64,000 nucleotides of DNA from Thermoproteus sp. (lineage in GTDB: Archaea; Thermoproteota; Thermoprotei; Thermoproteales; Thermoproteaceae). Below the pieces are notes generated by a model. The model was not told the origin of the DNA. It saw only the letters and a list, made by a program, of their open reading frames with translations, and did no database searches. Location: assembly GCA_038893495.1 (NCBI GenBank), contig JAWARJ010000001.1:1353824-1417823 (forward strand), read 5' to 3'. The position numbers were made by a program, and so were the translations under genes. This document shows, one piece after another, positions 34,720 to 44,137 of the stretch. Each line of letters begins with the position of its first letter. The stretch's first letter is position 1.

Positions 34720-36506
34720 CGTTGAGTTTTTTGCTCCTAGCCGCTTTAGTGCGGGCCGCCACCTACGGAGTGGGGATATATCAAGGCGTGGGGGTGCCCG
34801 TCTCGGTGTCGATAGAGCTCACGCCGGGAAACGGCACTATATACGTCCCCGGCTACACCGCCAGCTCCGACTTCTTGTATTCGGCTAAAGTGGCCATATG
34901 GGAGGCCGCCCTCAACGCGGGAGTCCAGCCATGGCGGTACAACTACATCATAGAGATAAAGCCGCTCGGCAATATGTCGACCTACATCGGAGGCCCCAGT
35001 CTTTCGCTTACCATATACCTCGAAGCTCTAAATGTATTTACAGGGAGGCAAGGCAACTCGTCGATAGCGTACAGCGGCGCCGTGGGGCCAGGCGGAGTCG
35101 TAGACCTAGTTGGCAATATAAGAGAGAAAGCCCTGGGCCTCCAAAATAGCGGCTTTAAGGCGTTCGCCTTCCCGGTCTTAGAGCTGTTCACATATAGGTT
35201 CGAACTGCGCCCTGTCTACTACGGCGTCTACGCCACGGTGATAAGGCAATTGACGGCAATCCCGACGAATCTGACCGGCGTCCATATAGGGCTGATCGAA
35301 GTGGGAAATGTATATCAAGCGGCCGCCGTCGCGCAAGGCCTTCCGTACAACATAACGGCCGATCTATACGCCCTAGACCTCAAAATCAACGCGAGCCATA
35401 TCAACTACAGCGGCTTTGCGGCCCCCGCGCTGTCCCTATTAAAAAACGAGACGGCGACGCTCATAAACGGCACGCTAGACGCCATGAAGGCCCTAAACAT
35501 ACAAGGCGGCACATATCTCGATCTAGTCCGACAAGCTCTGGCATATTTAGAGGCGGGCGAGAGGACGCCGGACCTCAGGCCAGAACTTTGGGTTCAAGCC
35601 TACGGCACAGCGGCGACGGCCTATTATTATCTATTATTACTCTACAACAACACGAGAGCCGTGAGGGAGATGGAGGTCCGCTACTACGCCCTTCTGTCTG
35701 TTGCCGTCGAGGCGCAAAAATTCGTGAAGCCGGACTTGCAGAACCTCTGCGAGGCCGCATATTCGCGTATGTATTTACACCTAGCTAACCAGTCCCTAGA
35801 CCAGCTGAAGGCCTATCTCGACTACTACCTCTGGACGGGCTCTCCGACCTATGCGGCCGCTGCCGTATATACCTACGCCACCATTACGGAATACCTCTGG
35901 AGGAGTATAATCTACGCCTCTTTCGCCGCCAACGGCAGCGGCGTGGATCTAAACGCCACCTACAATAGATTTACGGACTACCTCAACGCGGTGGTTAGAT
36001 ACGCCGAGCTCTACAGCGAAGAGACCAACATCTATTCGACACAACTAGTCGGCGGCGCCGAGACTAATTACTATCGGATGTTAGAAACAGACGACCGGCT
36101 AGCCGCGCTCGGATATGGAACCGAGGCGCTGGCCTACGCCATGGCCTATTTCGCGATACATCCAGGCTATCCCAACACCACTGCCGTCAAATATGCGTTT
36201 TTCGCCGATTCGGCATACCACAAACTCGGCCGGTTGACCTATACACAGATAGTAGACCTCAAAACTGCAAGTCTTGCAGAACTCAACGAGACGAGGGTGC
36301 TATACCTCTCTAGGGCCTTGGCGTGCGAATACTTGAGGGAATTCGCCGAGCCCGGCCCCGCCGTAGAGGCCGCCTCGGCCTCCACAACTACGTTGCCTAC
36401 GCCCAACAGCGAAAATACGGGAGGACTTTGGGCCTTGGCGGTGGGAATCGCCGCCTGTATGGGGGCCTGTCTAGGCGTCTTGGAGCGCAGAAGGAGGCCA
36501 GACTGA
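34704..36506 (+). CDS. Secreted, membrane-anchored Lon-like (S16) protease-domain protein
   Basis: 600 residues. A signal peptide (QVALSFLLLAALVRAA) precedes a Lon-type proteolytic domain. The nucleophile region is YIGGPSLSLTIYLEAL (Ser of GPS), and GPGGVVDLVGNIREKALGLQ supplies the catalytic Lys, ending FKAFAFP, as in archaeal predicted secreted serine proteases. About 350 helical residues follow and a C-terminal helix (GLWALAVGIAACMGACLGVL) anchors it. It has no ATPase domain. It may act on misfolded or unmatured exported cytochromes (inference from operon position). Confidence 0.75.
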   Translation: MSRQVALSFLLLAALVRAATYGVGIYQGVGVPVSVSIELTPGNGTIYVPGYTASSDFLYSAKVAIWEAALNAGVQPWRYNYIIEIKPLGNMSTYIGGPSLSLTIYLEALNVFTGRQGNSSIAYSGAVGPGGVVDLVGNIREKALGLQNSGFKAFAFPVLELFTYRFELRPVYYGVYATVIRQLTAIPTNLTGVHIGLIEVGNVYQAAAVAQGLPYNITADLYALDLKINASHINYSGFAAPALSLLKNETATLINGTLDAMKALNIQGGTYLDLVRQALAYLEAGERTPDLRPELWVQAYGTAATAYYYLLLLYNNTRAVREMEVRYYALLSVAVEAQKFVKPDLQNLCEAAYSRMYLHLANQSLDQLKAYLDYYLWTGSPTYAAAAVYTYATITEYLWRSIIYASFAANGSGVDLNATYNRFTDYLNAVVRYAELYSEETNIYSTQLVGGAETNYYRMLETDDRLAALGYGTEALAYAMAYFAIHPGYPNTTAVKYAFFADSAYHKLGRLTYTQIVDLKTASLAELNETRVLYLSRALACEYLREFAEPGPAVEAASASTTTLPTPNSENTGGLWALAVGIAACMGACLGVLERRRRPD

Positions 36507-36512
36507 ATATTT

Positions 36513-36524
36513 TATGTACAGATA
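36513..36524 (+). promoter_or_regulatory. TATGTACARRTA element, copy 2
   Basis: TATGTACAGATA lies 40-51 nt before the ATG of the ccmF-like gene, at exactly the same distance from the start as copy 1, and 7 nt after the stop of the preceding gene. Confidence 0.5.
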
Positions 36525-36563
36525 TTATAACAAGGAATATTAGTTGAGTCAACGTTATGGGCC

Positions 36564-39245
36564 ATGGATCTACACCCAACAAGCTATCTCTTCTTAATAT
36601 CAATTGCACTATATCTCATATACTTTATCGCATCGTTTTTACGGATATCTAAAAGAGCGCGCGACATCCTCTTTGCCGGAGCTCTCGTTTTGCTTGTAGC
36701 AAGCTGGGCCTACTACCTCTACTCATTCGTAATACAAGACTTCTCGCTCGAGCCAGTCGCGTTGGACACTAACGTGGGGATGCCGCCACTATTGAGGATA
36801 GGGGCCTCTTGGAGCGGATCTGGGTCCAGCTTGTTCCTATTCCTCTTGTTTTTTGAGCTTTCGGCGTATTTCCTGTCTAAACACGCTGGGGAGTGGTTTG
36901 GAAGGTCGGCCTCTCTAGTGGCGTTGGGCGTAGGCGCCTCCATAGTGCTCTACGGCGCCTTCAACAAGTTCTCGGGGGGCACTGTGGGGGCCGGGCTGAA
37001 TCCTTTACTTCAGAGCTTTTGGGTGTTAATACATCCGCCTCTGGTTATGGCGGGCTTCGCGCTCATAGCCGCCTCCGCCATGGCGTTGTTGTCCAGGAGG
37101 TCTCCCGCCGCCGAGAGGGCGCTCCATTTAGGGGCTGCGGTCTTATTTTCCGGGATGGTAATAGGCGGATATTGGAGCTACGTCACCTTCGGGTGGGGCG
37201 GATATTGGGCGTGGGACCCCGTCGAGACGGCCCAATTGATGGCGCTAATCGTCGCCGTGGCTACATTCCACGTGCCGCAGAGCCTAGAGCCCTTTAGGCG
37301 TCCCTCGTTGTATTTAGCGGTAAGCGCGGTCTTCCTGGCGCTATTTGTGACGCGTACAGGGATGAGTCCGCTACACGGCTTCGCGTCTCCAGGCGCGGGC
37401 GCCTATGTCCTCCTACTGGCGTCTTTAATACCTCTAGGCGGCGCGCTCAGAGGCCTATTGACGGCGCAATTCTCCAGGTTGCCGCAAGCGCCAGAGGTCC
37501 TCTCACGCGCGTTAATGTCTCTGGCCATTTTTGCTGCCGCCGTGTTGCTCTACGGCTCTTTGTTTGTGCCGGCCATAGGCGCGGCGCTTGGGCTCAACGT
37601 ATCTCCGCCCCAACAAGACGACGGCATGTGGTTCTACAACACCGCGTTGGTGCCTCTAGTCCTCTTCACGCTGGTCTTAGCCCCGTTGGCTTTCCTCAAT
37701 AAGGGCAGGAGGGCGTTTAGGGCGTACCTAATTGTGGGGACAGCCGCGACTGTCGCCGTCGTGATGGCGGCGGCATACGGCCTATTCGACTACTCGCCCA
37801 AATCGCACCTATTGACAAACATAGCAGTGGCTACTGCCCTAGTGTGGTCCGCATTGGGAGGCGCCGTCCTTGTGCTCTTCGCCGCGAGGCCCGGCAAGCG
37901 GCTGGTGGGGCTGTTGCACCTAGCCCTATTGGTGTTCTTCGTAGCTGTAGTCCTCAGCATGCCCTACGCCTACAACCGCTCGTATTTCGTAGACTACTCC
38001 ATGGAGCCCGGCGCGTCGGCGAATATCTACGGCGTGCAGACAGCCCTAAAGGGCCTGAAGTTCGGAATGCTCCAAGGCTCAGTGGACTTGGGTCCATATG
38101 CTGGAGGCGCCACCTACACCTATGCGAGCTACGCGGTGGCTTATGGAGGCATGTTCGCCCAACAGGTAGCGCCGATGCTCACAGACGCCAAGGCCAGAGC
38201 CTTCTCGAACCCGGCGCTGGGGCTCCTATTGAATTTATCGCAAGAGGCGCCTATAGCTCTAGGCAACGTCGACATAGTCGTAAACTCCACATCGTCGCTA
38301 AGGCTCATAAACGCGTCGTTGTGGATATATACACAACACTCCGGGACGGGCCTACTCTCAATTTTGGCCTACCTCGTAGCGAATAGCGCCGAGACGAAAG
38401 GCCTTGTTGTCGGCAACGCCACAGTGGTTAGACTGTCAAAGCCGCTTTTATTACCCGTCGGCGGAGGCCTCTTGAATATATCAGGCCCTGTGGAGATAGG
38501 CAACGAGAGTTTTTGGTATCTACTGCCCATGGTGGCCTACCTCTCGGCGGGAAATCAGACCATCGGCCTGCCCTACGGGTTAGACCTCAACTTGACCCTA
38601 TACTACATGTCCCTCTCGCCGCAATACCCCATATACTATGCGATCAATTCCCCCTATTGGAATATACTAACCGACCAGCAAAAACTCGCCGCCGTGGCGC
38701 CCGCCGTAGGCGTCGTTGAGGCGCCGACGCAAGTGCCCCGCGGCAGCTATATGGAAGTAGATATGGGGATAGACGGGTCGGTCAGGAAAGCCGTGATAAG
38801 ATATGAAGTAAACGGCGAGGTCTCTGGAGTACACGGGCTTGTGGTGTCCGTATTGACGGTCCCGAAGGGCCTCGGCGACGTGTATATGGCGGTCTTCGCC
38901 CCCTCCGAATCCACACAATTCGCCCAGTACCCAGCGCCAATGTTGTATTACGTCAAGAACATAACAGCCTCTATGCCTCCAGACAAATCGCTGGCGGTAT
39001 TGGCCTTAATAGCGTCGGGGTTCTACCTAGATCAACTCCGCAATATGGACATAAACACAGCCGCATCATACCTCTTCAACGCCATGATGGACCTATATGG
39101 AGCCGCCTCCAGCTTCGACCCAGCCGCATTAAATGCGGTAGACATATCGGTCAAAATAGTCCCCTTCGTGAACCTCCTATGGGCCTCGGCCGCTGCCGTA
39201 ACGGCGCTGTTGATAGCCTACGCCGCAATGGAGCGCAAAGAATAA
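36564..39245 (+). CDS. ccmF: CcmF-like cytochrome c heme lyase with extra ectodomain
   Basis: 893 residues. The first 480 or so hold the multi-helix CcmF/CcsA core with the tryptophan-rich heme-handling motif TFGWGGYWAWDPVETAQLM and preceding histidine-bearing loops (LIHPPLVMAGF, LFVTRTGMSPLHGF). Residues about 485-865 form an additional extracytoplasmic domain with many N-x-S/T sites, before a final helix (LLWASAAAVTALLIAYA). CcmF joins heme to apocytochrome CXXCH sites. Bacterial CcmF is about 640 residues, so the extra domain is notable. Confidence 0.85.
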   Translation: MDLHPTSYLFLISIALYLIYFIASFLRISKRARDILFAGALVLLVASWAYYLYSFVIQDFSLEPVALDTNVGMPPLLRIGASWSGSGSSLFLFLLFFELSAYFLSKHAGEWFGRSASLVALGVGASIVLYGAFNKFSGGTVGAGLNPLLQSFWVLIHPPLVMAGFALIAASAMALLSRRSPAAERALHLGAAVLFSGMVIGGYWSYVTFGWGGYWAWDPVETAQLMALIVAVATFHVPQSLEPFRRPSLYLAVSAVFLALFVTRTGMSPLHGFASPGAGAYVLLLASLIPLGGALRGLLTAQFSRLPQAPEVLSRALMSLAIFAAAVLLYGSLFVPAIGAALGLNVSPPQQDDGMWFYNTALVPLVLFTLVLAPLAFLNKGRRAFRAYLIVGTAATVAVVMAAAYGLFDYSPKSHLLTNIAVATALVWSALGGAVLVLFAARPGKRLVGLLHLALLVFFVAVVLSMPYAYNRSYFVDYSMEPGASANIYGVQTALKGLKFGMLQGSVDLGPYAGGATYTYASYAVAYGGMFAQQVAPMLTDAKARAFSNPALGLLLNLSQEAPIALGNVDIVVNSTSSLRLINASLWIYTQHSGTGLLSILAYLVANSAETKGLVVGNATVVRLSKPLLLPVGGGLLNISGPVEIGNESFWYLLPMVAYLSAGNQTIGLPYGLDLNLTLYYMSLSPQYPIYYAINSPYWNILTDQQKLAAVAPAVGVVEAPTQVPRGSYMEVDMGIDGSVRKAVIRYEVNGEVSGVHGLVVSVLTVPKGLGDVYMAVFAPSESTQFAQYPAPMLYYVKNITASMPPDKSLAVLALIASGFYLDQLRNMDINTAASYLFNAMMDLYGAASSFDPAALNAVDISVKIVPFVNLLWASAAAVTALLIAYAAMERKE

Positions 39246-39247
39246 TA

Positions 39248-39259
39248 TATGTACAAATA
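39248..39259 (+). promoter_or_regulatory. TATGTACARRTA element, copy 3
   Basis: TATGTACAAATA starts 2 nt after the stop of the ccmF-like gene. A TATA box (ATAATATATAATAGG, about 39291-39305) follows 32 nt further on, upstream of the next cytochrome. Confidence 0.5.
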
Positions 39260-39339
39260 GTATATTAATAGAACATCTTACATAAAGACTGATAATATAT
39301 AATAGGAAGGCTTAAATGGATTTCTTGTATAGCTCTCAC

Positions 39340-40398
39340 ATGAATAAAAGCCCAATTCTAGCAGTCCTAGCCATATTGGCACTAGCCGCCGGCGCGGCGG
39401 CCTACGGCCTATACAACCACCCACCCCACTGCGACGCATGCCACAGCCAGCCTTACGCCAACTACTCCGGCTCTCTAGTCGGCCTACTCAGCGGCCCGGC
39501 CGCCGGTAGTTGCAACACGGCGTCCGCCGAATGCGTCTGGAGCCACCAGATACTAACTGACGGACAGGCGTGGTTGCAGTGCCAGAACTGCCACAGCGCT
39601 ATATACAGTAGCATTATGTCCTCTGTCCACTCGTCTCTACAAGGCACCTACGGCTGTGCATGTCACGCAGTGATGCATGTCGGCTACGGCACACCCACTG
39701 CTGGCTATGCGGCTTGTATTTATTACTACAAGCCCAGCACCAACGCCCCCGCGGCAGTAGCTGCTGGCAGCTTCACCCCCACAAGCCTATGTTTCTATGG
39801 GACTCCCGGCGGCACATACTACTTCTTCAACGGCACGCCTATGACTACGCCGCCGCAAGCTCTAGCAGTAACTCCCGGATATATAGCCAATGCAACTGCT
39901 GGAACTGTTAAGATATTGCCTGGTAGGGGTAGCGAATACAGTGGCGACGTCTTCCAGGTATTGACCTGGACTCTTGCCGCCTACAATGCGCCGCCAGCAC
40001 CTTACGAACATGCCTTAACTGAAGAGCAACCCAATGGAGAGACCATAATAGTGGGCGTTTATGACATACACACCGGCACCTTCATACTGGTAAGGCCTTG
40101 GGGTCCCTACAACTCATTTAGGTATACATCTCCCTATGAGGAGCCCGGCTGGGCCGCGTGTTTCAACTGCCACTTCATCTACCAAGGCCAGCCCACCGCC
40201 TTTAGCGTAGCCAAGATCGATGGAGTCTGGAAGATAGGCATACCTGAAGATGTATTTAAGTCGTTGACCGACCCCCACAATATACAGGTGCCTGCAGCTG
40301 CCGTTGAGGCCAAGCCCGTCTTCAACATGGCCGCCGCCGGCGCGGCCGCCGTAGTGGTGCTACTAGCCGGAGCCATATTGGCGCTAAAACGTAGGTAA
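39340..40398 (+). CDS. Multiheme cytochrome c with CXCH site
   Basis: 352 residues from the ATG at 39340; an upstream ATG at 39316 would lie before the expected transcription start. A signal helix (ILAVLAILALAAGAAAYGLY) leads into three CXXCH sites (CDACH, CQNCH, CFNCH) and one CXCH site in YGCACHAVMHVGYG. A C-terminal helix anchors it outside (FNMAAAGAAAVVVLLAGAIL). The segment from CQNCH to HVGYG is closely matched in the next gene product, so the two share a duplicated heme module. An electron-carrier role is likely. Confidence 0.85.
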   Translation: MNKSPILAVLAILALAAGAAAYGLYNHPPHCDACHSQPYANYSGSLVGLLSGPAAGSCNTASAECVWSHQILTDGQAWLQCQNCHSAIYSSIMSSVHSSLQGTYGCACHAVMHVGYGTPTAGYAACIYYYKPSTNAPAAVAAGSFTPTSLCFYGTPGGTYYFFNGTPMTTPPQALAVTPGYIANATAGTVKILPGRGSEYSGDVFQVLTWTLAAYNAPPAPYEHALTEEQPNGETIIVGVYDIHTGTFILVRPWGPYNSFRYTSPYEEPGWAACFNCHFIYQGQPTAFSVAKIDGVWKIGIPEDVFKSLTDPHNIQVPAAAVEAKPVFNMAAAGAAAVVVLLAGAILALKRR

Positions 40399-40415
40399 TA
40401 AACCCCTCCTTTTTC

Positions 40416-43163
40416 ATGTATTTACCTCCTCTCCTGATTACCTCTTTTTCTCTTGCCGCATCTATAGCGGTAAGACGTAGAGGGCTCTCTCTATTTCTTT
40501 ATGGAATTGGGGCGGGCGGCATCCTCGCCTTCTTTTTGGGCGGTCAGGCCGGGCCCTTCTGGCCTTTCGGCGTGGCTTCCGGCTTCTTGTACCTCGCATC
40601 TTCGGCGGCGCTTTACTACGGCAGGTTCATCTCAGCGTGGCTTCTAGGAGCCGCCGCATATGCCATAAACGGAATAGCCCACGCCGCCTTCGGCCAGTGG
40701 TACGACCTCTTTGGCGATATCTTCGGCGTAGCCTACTTGGCGTCTTTATGCGCTTGGGCGCTGGGCGGCGGCCGCCTCGCGCTCCTCGCGGCATCTCTGT
40801 CTGCCCTCTCGTCTATTATGTACGACTGGTCGGGCTCCGTCGCGGGGCTGGGCGGCGGGCCTTCAGCTCTGGCGTTCCTCATGGCGGCGCCTTTCGCGTT
40901 GGCCTATACGGCCGGCGGAGCGGCTAGGAACTTCACACATGTTGGGGCGGTCGTATCTACAGGAGTGTTCGTCATCCTCCTATATATATACATTTATATA
41001 TTCTCTAGGTCCGCCGCGCCGCCCCTAGGGGCGATAGGCCTCGGCGTCTTGGTCCTGTCAGCCATATGCGCATTGGCCTCTACGAGGCCCCGTGTGGCGG
41101 CCGCGGCGTTATTGATAGCGCTAGGCGTCTATCTGGCTTCGGGGCTAGTCATGCCGAATCCGATACTGAGGTCTATAGCCGTTGCCGCCGTGTTCCTGTC
41201 GTTTGCAACAGGGAGGACGCGCCTACTTGTAGGGGTATTGGCGTCTCTGTTTGTCCTAGCCGCCGCCTCTATGTGGGGGCCTCAGCTGGTTCCCTTCAAC
41301 GCTACATATTTCTTGCCTTTAAGCTTCGGCGCCAACGGCGTCCTGTTGGCTCAATCCCAACAGGGCCCCATCGCCGTGAAGAGCGCCGCTATTTCTTTCA
41401 GCGACTCGGCGGCTTCTATTAAGACTGTCTTGGCCTTCAATATAGATAGGGAGAGGATAGAGAGGACATACCTACTGCCCGTATCGATAGACGGCACCTC
41501 CATAAGGGATGTGTTCTTCGCCCCTCCTCATCTCGTATATGTGACTATAAGCGCAGGCGAGGACCTAGCCCAGTCGGTATACGCCGCCATATATCTAAAT
41601 AGGATCTTCGGGGTGTACAACGGAGCTGTTGGGACTATAAACGTCGAGTTGGTGGTATATCCCTATATGTTGGTCTTAGCAACATTAGTCTTCCTGTCTA
41701 TTTCTGTGTGGATTGCGGCCTACATGTTTAAAAAGCCGATCCGCTTGTTCTTTGTCCTATTTCTGCTTTTCTTGTTTGCCCACACGGCTCTGGGATACCC
41801 GATAAAAAGCGCCAACTGCAACGATTGCCACGGAGGGAGCGGCTGTCTTAGTTGCCATACGTCGACATATTTAACAAGCACGGCCCACGGCGTGTTGTCC
41901 AACGCGGTCCTATATAGATCTCCACCACCGTCTTCGCCTAACTACTGTGCCTGTCATTTTGGGGTATCTAGCACGACAGGAGGTGGGGGCATGGTGGGAG
42001 GGCCCGGCATGTCTCCGTCTTGCGCATGTCATGTGGTGATACATATAAACCTTACCAACCATGGATTTCAATTCCCGTCGGAGGTAGTAGTGGAGAACTA
42101 CTTGCCGACAGCTCAAAGCCCCTACGTCTCGCCTAGCCTTTACATTAAACAAGCTAAGTTGTGGTACAATTGCACCCGCGCGCCGGCTAACTGTCCGCCG
42201 AATTTACATCAATTAGTCACGTCGCTCTATTCGGCCGGATATACGCAAAATGTAGTGGTAGTGGCATTGTGGGATTGGTATAGAGGCGACGTGATACTGC
42301 CTCTGCCCGGAGGCGTGGGGCCCTCGGCTGTAGCTGGGGTATACGGAGAAGCGGCGGATTCCAGCTGGACTTCGTGTTTCAATTGTCATTTCGTTTATGT
42401 GAGCCCTTGGGCTGTGGGCGCTACAATAAATGCGACAAAACAGACTAATCCCGGTGCGTCTTTTATACAACACCCCGATTTGTGCCAACCGTGTCACGGT
42501 GTCCCTAAGAACGCAACGGACGTATCGCGCACCATATGGGCCCATAACATATATGGCTATAGCGCAAATGGGGCAGATGCTATTTGGAGCAATTGTGGGG
42601 TTTGCCATTCGGCTATAGCCTCGGTGGTGTCCTCTAGTGTACACTCGTCGATAGGTTGTGAGTGCCACGCGGTGGTCCATATGGGCTATTCCTATAATGG
42701 CATGTGGCTGGCGGGGCTTTATACCTTCGAGGGCTCTGGCGTCGGTGTGGCGCCGAGCTCCCTCGTGAGGGCTGTTCGGGTCTATACGCCATATAACGTC
42801 ACAGCGGGGGTCTCTCAGCTGGTCTCCTTTATTCTAGCTAAAACTCCAGGCGAAAACATAGAAGTGGGCCTTTGGGACGCCTATTTGAACGATTATGTGT
42901 CGACTTTACCGCTTGGGCCGGGCCCCGAGGCTGTCTGGGCTACGTGTTTTAGTTGCCACTTCATGTCTATAGACCCCAGTAAGTTCTCGGACCCCCACGG
43001 GATACAAGCCACGTCGATTGGTGTGGTCGAATTGCCGGCGGCGCCTCCGACCTCGACGACTCTAAGTATGAGCGGCTGGCGTGGCGGGACTGTGGGGGCG
43101 GCCGTCGTGTTTCTAATAGTCGCTTTGGGGGTATACATCCTATTCAGGAGGGATTCCAATTAG
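40416..43163 (+). CDS. Large membrane protein fused to a multiheme domain with CXCH sites
   Basis: 915 residues. The N-terminal part has about eight to ten membrane helices (1-275), then an ectodomain and another hydrophobic pair (about 425-465). The heme domain follows with six CXXCH (CNDCH, CLSCH, CFNCH, CQPCH, CGVCH, CFSCH) and three CXCH (YCACHF, SCACHVVIH, GCECHAVVHMGY). A final helix anchors the C-terminus. Two copies of the module CxxCHSAI...SSVHSS..GCxCHAVxH occur across this and the preceding protein. It may be a membrane-embedded electron conduit. I know no named family with this architecture. Confidence 0.85.
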   Translation: MYLPPLLITSFSLAASIAVRRRGLSLFLYGIGAGGILAFFLGGQAGPFWPFGVASGFLYLASSAALYYGRFISAWLLGAAAYAINGIAHAAFGQWYDLFGDIFGVAYLASLCAWALGGGRLALLAASLSALSSIMYDWSGSVAGLGGGPSALAFLMAAPFALAYTAGGAARNFTHVGAVVSTGVFVILLYIYIYIFSRSAAPPLGAIGLGVLVLSAICALASTRPRVAAAALLIALGVYLASGLVMPNPILRSIAVAAVFLSFATGRTRLLVGVLASLFVLAAASMWGPQLVPFNATYFLPLSFGANGVLLAQSQQGPIAVKSAAISFSDSAASIKTVLAFNIDRERIERTYLLPVSIDGTSIRDVFFAPPHLVYVTISAGEDLAQSVYAAIYLNRIFGVYNGAVGTINVELVVYPYMLVLATLVFLSISVWIAAYMFKKPIRLFFVLFLLFLFAHTALGYPIKSANCNDCHGGSGCLSCHTSTYLTSTAHGVLSNAVLYRSPPPSSPNYCACHFGVSSTTGGGGMVGGPGMSPSCACHVVIHINLTNHGFQFPSEVVVENYLPTAQSPYVSPSLYIKQAKLWYNCTRAPANCPPNLHQLVTSLYSAGYTQNVVVVALWDWYRGDVILPLPGGVGPSAVAGVYGEAADSSWTSCFNCHFVYVSPWAVGATINATKQTNPGASFIQHPDLCQPCHGVPKNATDVSRTIWAHNIYGYSANGADAIWSNCGVCHSAIASVVSSSVHSSIGCECHAVVHMGYSYNGMWLAGLYTFEGSGVGVAPSSLVRAVRVYTPYNVTAGVSQLVSFILAKTPGENIEVGLWDAYLNDYVSTLPLGPGPEAVWATCFSCHFMSIDPSKFSDPHGIQATSIGVVELPAAPPTSTTLSMSGWRGGTVGAAVVFLIVALGVYILFRRDSN

Positions 43164-43171
43164 TATTATAA

Positions 43172-44137
43172 GTGTTCACTATGGATAACAAGGCTTATAT
43201 GACGTATAGATATATAGCGTTTGTGTTCACACTCAAAGATTTTATATTACCGGCTTTAGCCGTAATAGATATAGGTACCGCTATTTGGCTTGTACAATTC
43301 GGCCCCTTTCCGTTAGTGGTAGATACGGGCGCCTCTACCGCCTATTTAAATGTATATGTCCACGTGCCGGGCTCGGTAGCTCTCTACGTCGCCGCGACTC
43401 TCGCCCTAATAGCGGCTCTATTGAGAAGAATTAGGATTATGGACTTCTCTGCATACGCCACAGCGGCTCTCGGCTGGTTTGCCTTCATAACGGGCACCAT
43501 TTGGGCCGCCGAGAGTTGGGGCTCCGCCTTGGCTCTAGACCCCAGACAGATGTCGGTGTTGGTCTTCGCGTTGATTTACAGCATATATCCTGCCGTCAAG
43601 AGGGGCGTAGAGGACCCCGAGAGGAGGGAGAGGCTGGCCAGGATCTATATAGCGGCCGGCTACGCCCTCGCCGTTTTGTCCCTCATAGCGCCGTATCTAG
43701 CCACTTCATTCCACCCAAGGCCTGGCACAACCATGGAGGGACCTCTAGGCGCGTATATGGGCCTACGCATCTTAATAGCGTTGGCGGTCTTCGCGGCGCT
43801 GGCGGCAGTCAGACCTCCCAGATTCGTCGCCTATATCTACCTGGCGGGCATCGCCGCCTCGTTAGTGCTCTTATACCCATGGTTCTTCTATTCTCCTGTC
43901 AGGGTCGTCAACGTCACCACGTCTTCGATAGGTCTTGCCGACGGCCGCGTGTTGGACATAAAGCCCTCTGCGGTGTTGTCCCCGGCTTTTGTCAACAACA
44001 CCCCAACTCTAGTGGGGAACTTCGTGGCGTTAATTGGCGGCGTCCCCCAACTCGTCAGGCACTACTCGGCTTATGTCAACTTAGCGCTTTATTGTGCCAC
44101 TATGTCTCTACTAGTTGAGGTTAGGAGGAGGCTATGA
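43172..44137 (+). CDS. ccmC: CcmC-like heme delivery protein
   Basis: 321 residues with about eight helices. The first heme His lies in YVHVPGSVALYVAATLAL. The WWD-like segment is diverged (TIWAAESWGSALALDPRQM). A second His is in ATSFHPRPGTTMEG, where bacterial CcmC has the NTLHQG loop. CcmC loads heme onto CcmE outside the membrane. ATG 43181 is an alternative to the GTG at 43172. It overlaps ccmE by ATGA. Confidence 0.8.
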   Translation: MFTMDNKAYMTYRYIAFVFTLKDFILPALAVIDIGTAIWLVQFGPFPLVVDTGASTAYLNVYVHVPGSVALYVAATLALIAALLRRIRIMDFSAYATAALGWFAFITGTIWAAESWGSALALDPRQMSVLVFALIYSIYPAVKRGVEDPERRERLARIYIAAGYALAVLSLIAPYLATSFHPRPGTTMEGPLGAYMGLRILIALAVFAALAAVRPPRFVAYIYLAGIAASLVLLYPWFFYSPVRVVNVTTSSIGLADGRVLDIKPSAVLSPAFVNNTPTLVGNFVALIGGVPQLVRHYSAYVNLALYCATMSLLVEVRRRL

